Assembly: GCA_004375785.1 (NCBI GenBank)
Contig: SOKM01000035.1
Location: 1-6,598 of the forward strand
Source of the DNA: Candidatus Cloacimonadota bacterium
GTDB taxonomy: Bacteria; Hydrothermota; E44-bin80
Length of the DNA: 6,598 nt
Reading direction: 5' to 3'
A model generated the notes under the pieces. That model worked only from the letters and a program-made list of their open reading frames with translations, was not told the DNA's origin and ran no database searches. A program made the position numbers and the translations under genes. This document shows positions 6,542 through 6,598 of this stretch, one piece after another. Every line of letters starts with the position of its first letter. The stretch's first letter is position 1.

Positions 6542-6548
6542 CCTCCTT
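6542..6548 (-). promoter_or_regulatory. Shine-Dalgarno supporting the GTG start at 6537
   Basis: AAGGAGG lies four bases before GTG 6537. An overlapping ATG two bases upstream (6539-6537) is in another frame and soon becomes non-matching, so the GTG giving MAHAYTPGL is preferred. Confidence 0.75.
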
Positions 6549-6551
6549 TTT

Positions 6552-6580
6552 AAGTTACAAATGATTCAATTTTGTATCAA
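6552..6580 (-). promoter_or_regulatory. Possible sigma-70-type promoter upstream of the four-gene run
   Basis: On the minus strand TTGATA (6580-6575) is followed after 17 bases by TAACTT (6557-6552). The -35 matches consensus at five of six positions, the -10 at only three. The predicted transcript start would fall inside or next to the Shine-Dalgarno sequence, leaving almost no leader, which weakens the call. The upstream gene is outside the window, so a read-through operon cannot be excluded. Confidence 0.22.
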
Positions 6581-6598
6581 CAGAATACACAATTTCCA

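Overview
The window is a stretch of an AT-rich bacterial chromosome in which all four recognisable genes lie on the minus strand, so transcription runs from high to low coordinates. In that order they are: a 372-residue conserved protein of unknown function (6537-5419); a very large adenylate/guanylate cyclase-ATPase-TPR protein (about 5380-1868); a short-form SppA signal peptide peptidase (1776-925); and the 5' part of a penicillin-binding transpeptidase that runs off the low-coordinate edge (857-1). No stretch over 300 bases lacks a gene, and I see no RNA gene, CRISPR array, insertion sequence or integrase.

The host is probably an uncultured candidate-phylum bacterium, of the kind seen in WOR-3, Zixibacteria or related lineages. 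I base this on recalling the 372-residue family from such genomes and on the short tandem heptamer repeats. This is recollection and inference, not something the sequence proves. The first three genes have a GGAGG Shine-Dalgarno sequence four bases before the start, so ribosome binding is ordinary for bacteria.

Layout: the unknown protein and the cyclase are 23 bases apart (38 from the preferred cyclase start) and look like one operon. A 91-base spacer holding two hairpins and an 8-base direct repeat separates the cyclase from sppA. One hairpin arm overlaps the cyclase stop codon. The sppA stop codon overlaps a GTG start (GTGA). The frame from that GTG does not match the frame of the transpeptidase that follows. 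Between them lie an 8-base-period repeat, a T7 run on the coding strand and three perfect copies of a 7-base repeat.

The most notable observation is this frame conflict. The transpeptidase domain carries its active-site motifs (SIIK, SCD, KTG) with no internal stop, but its frame has no ATG, GTG or TTG between the upstream stop at 860 and the active-site serine. One extra heptamer, two fewer heptamers, or a -1 slip at U_UUU_UUU would each join the GTG frame to the transpeptidase through a signal-peptide-like segment. An unusual ATC start, a sequencing or assembly error, or gene decay would also explain it.

Functionally, SppA and the transpeptidase both act at the cell envelope. The cyclase protein is a predicted cytoplasmic signalling enzyme joining cyclic nucleotide synthesis to an ATPase and a long TPR scaffold. 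Nothing in the sequence shows a direct link among the four.
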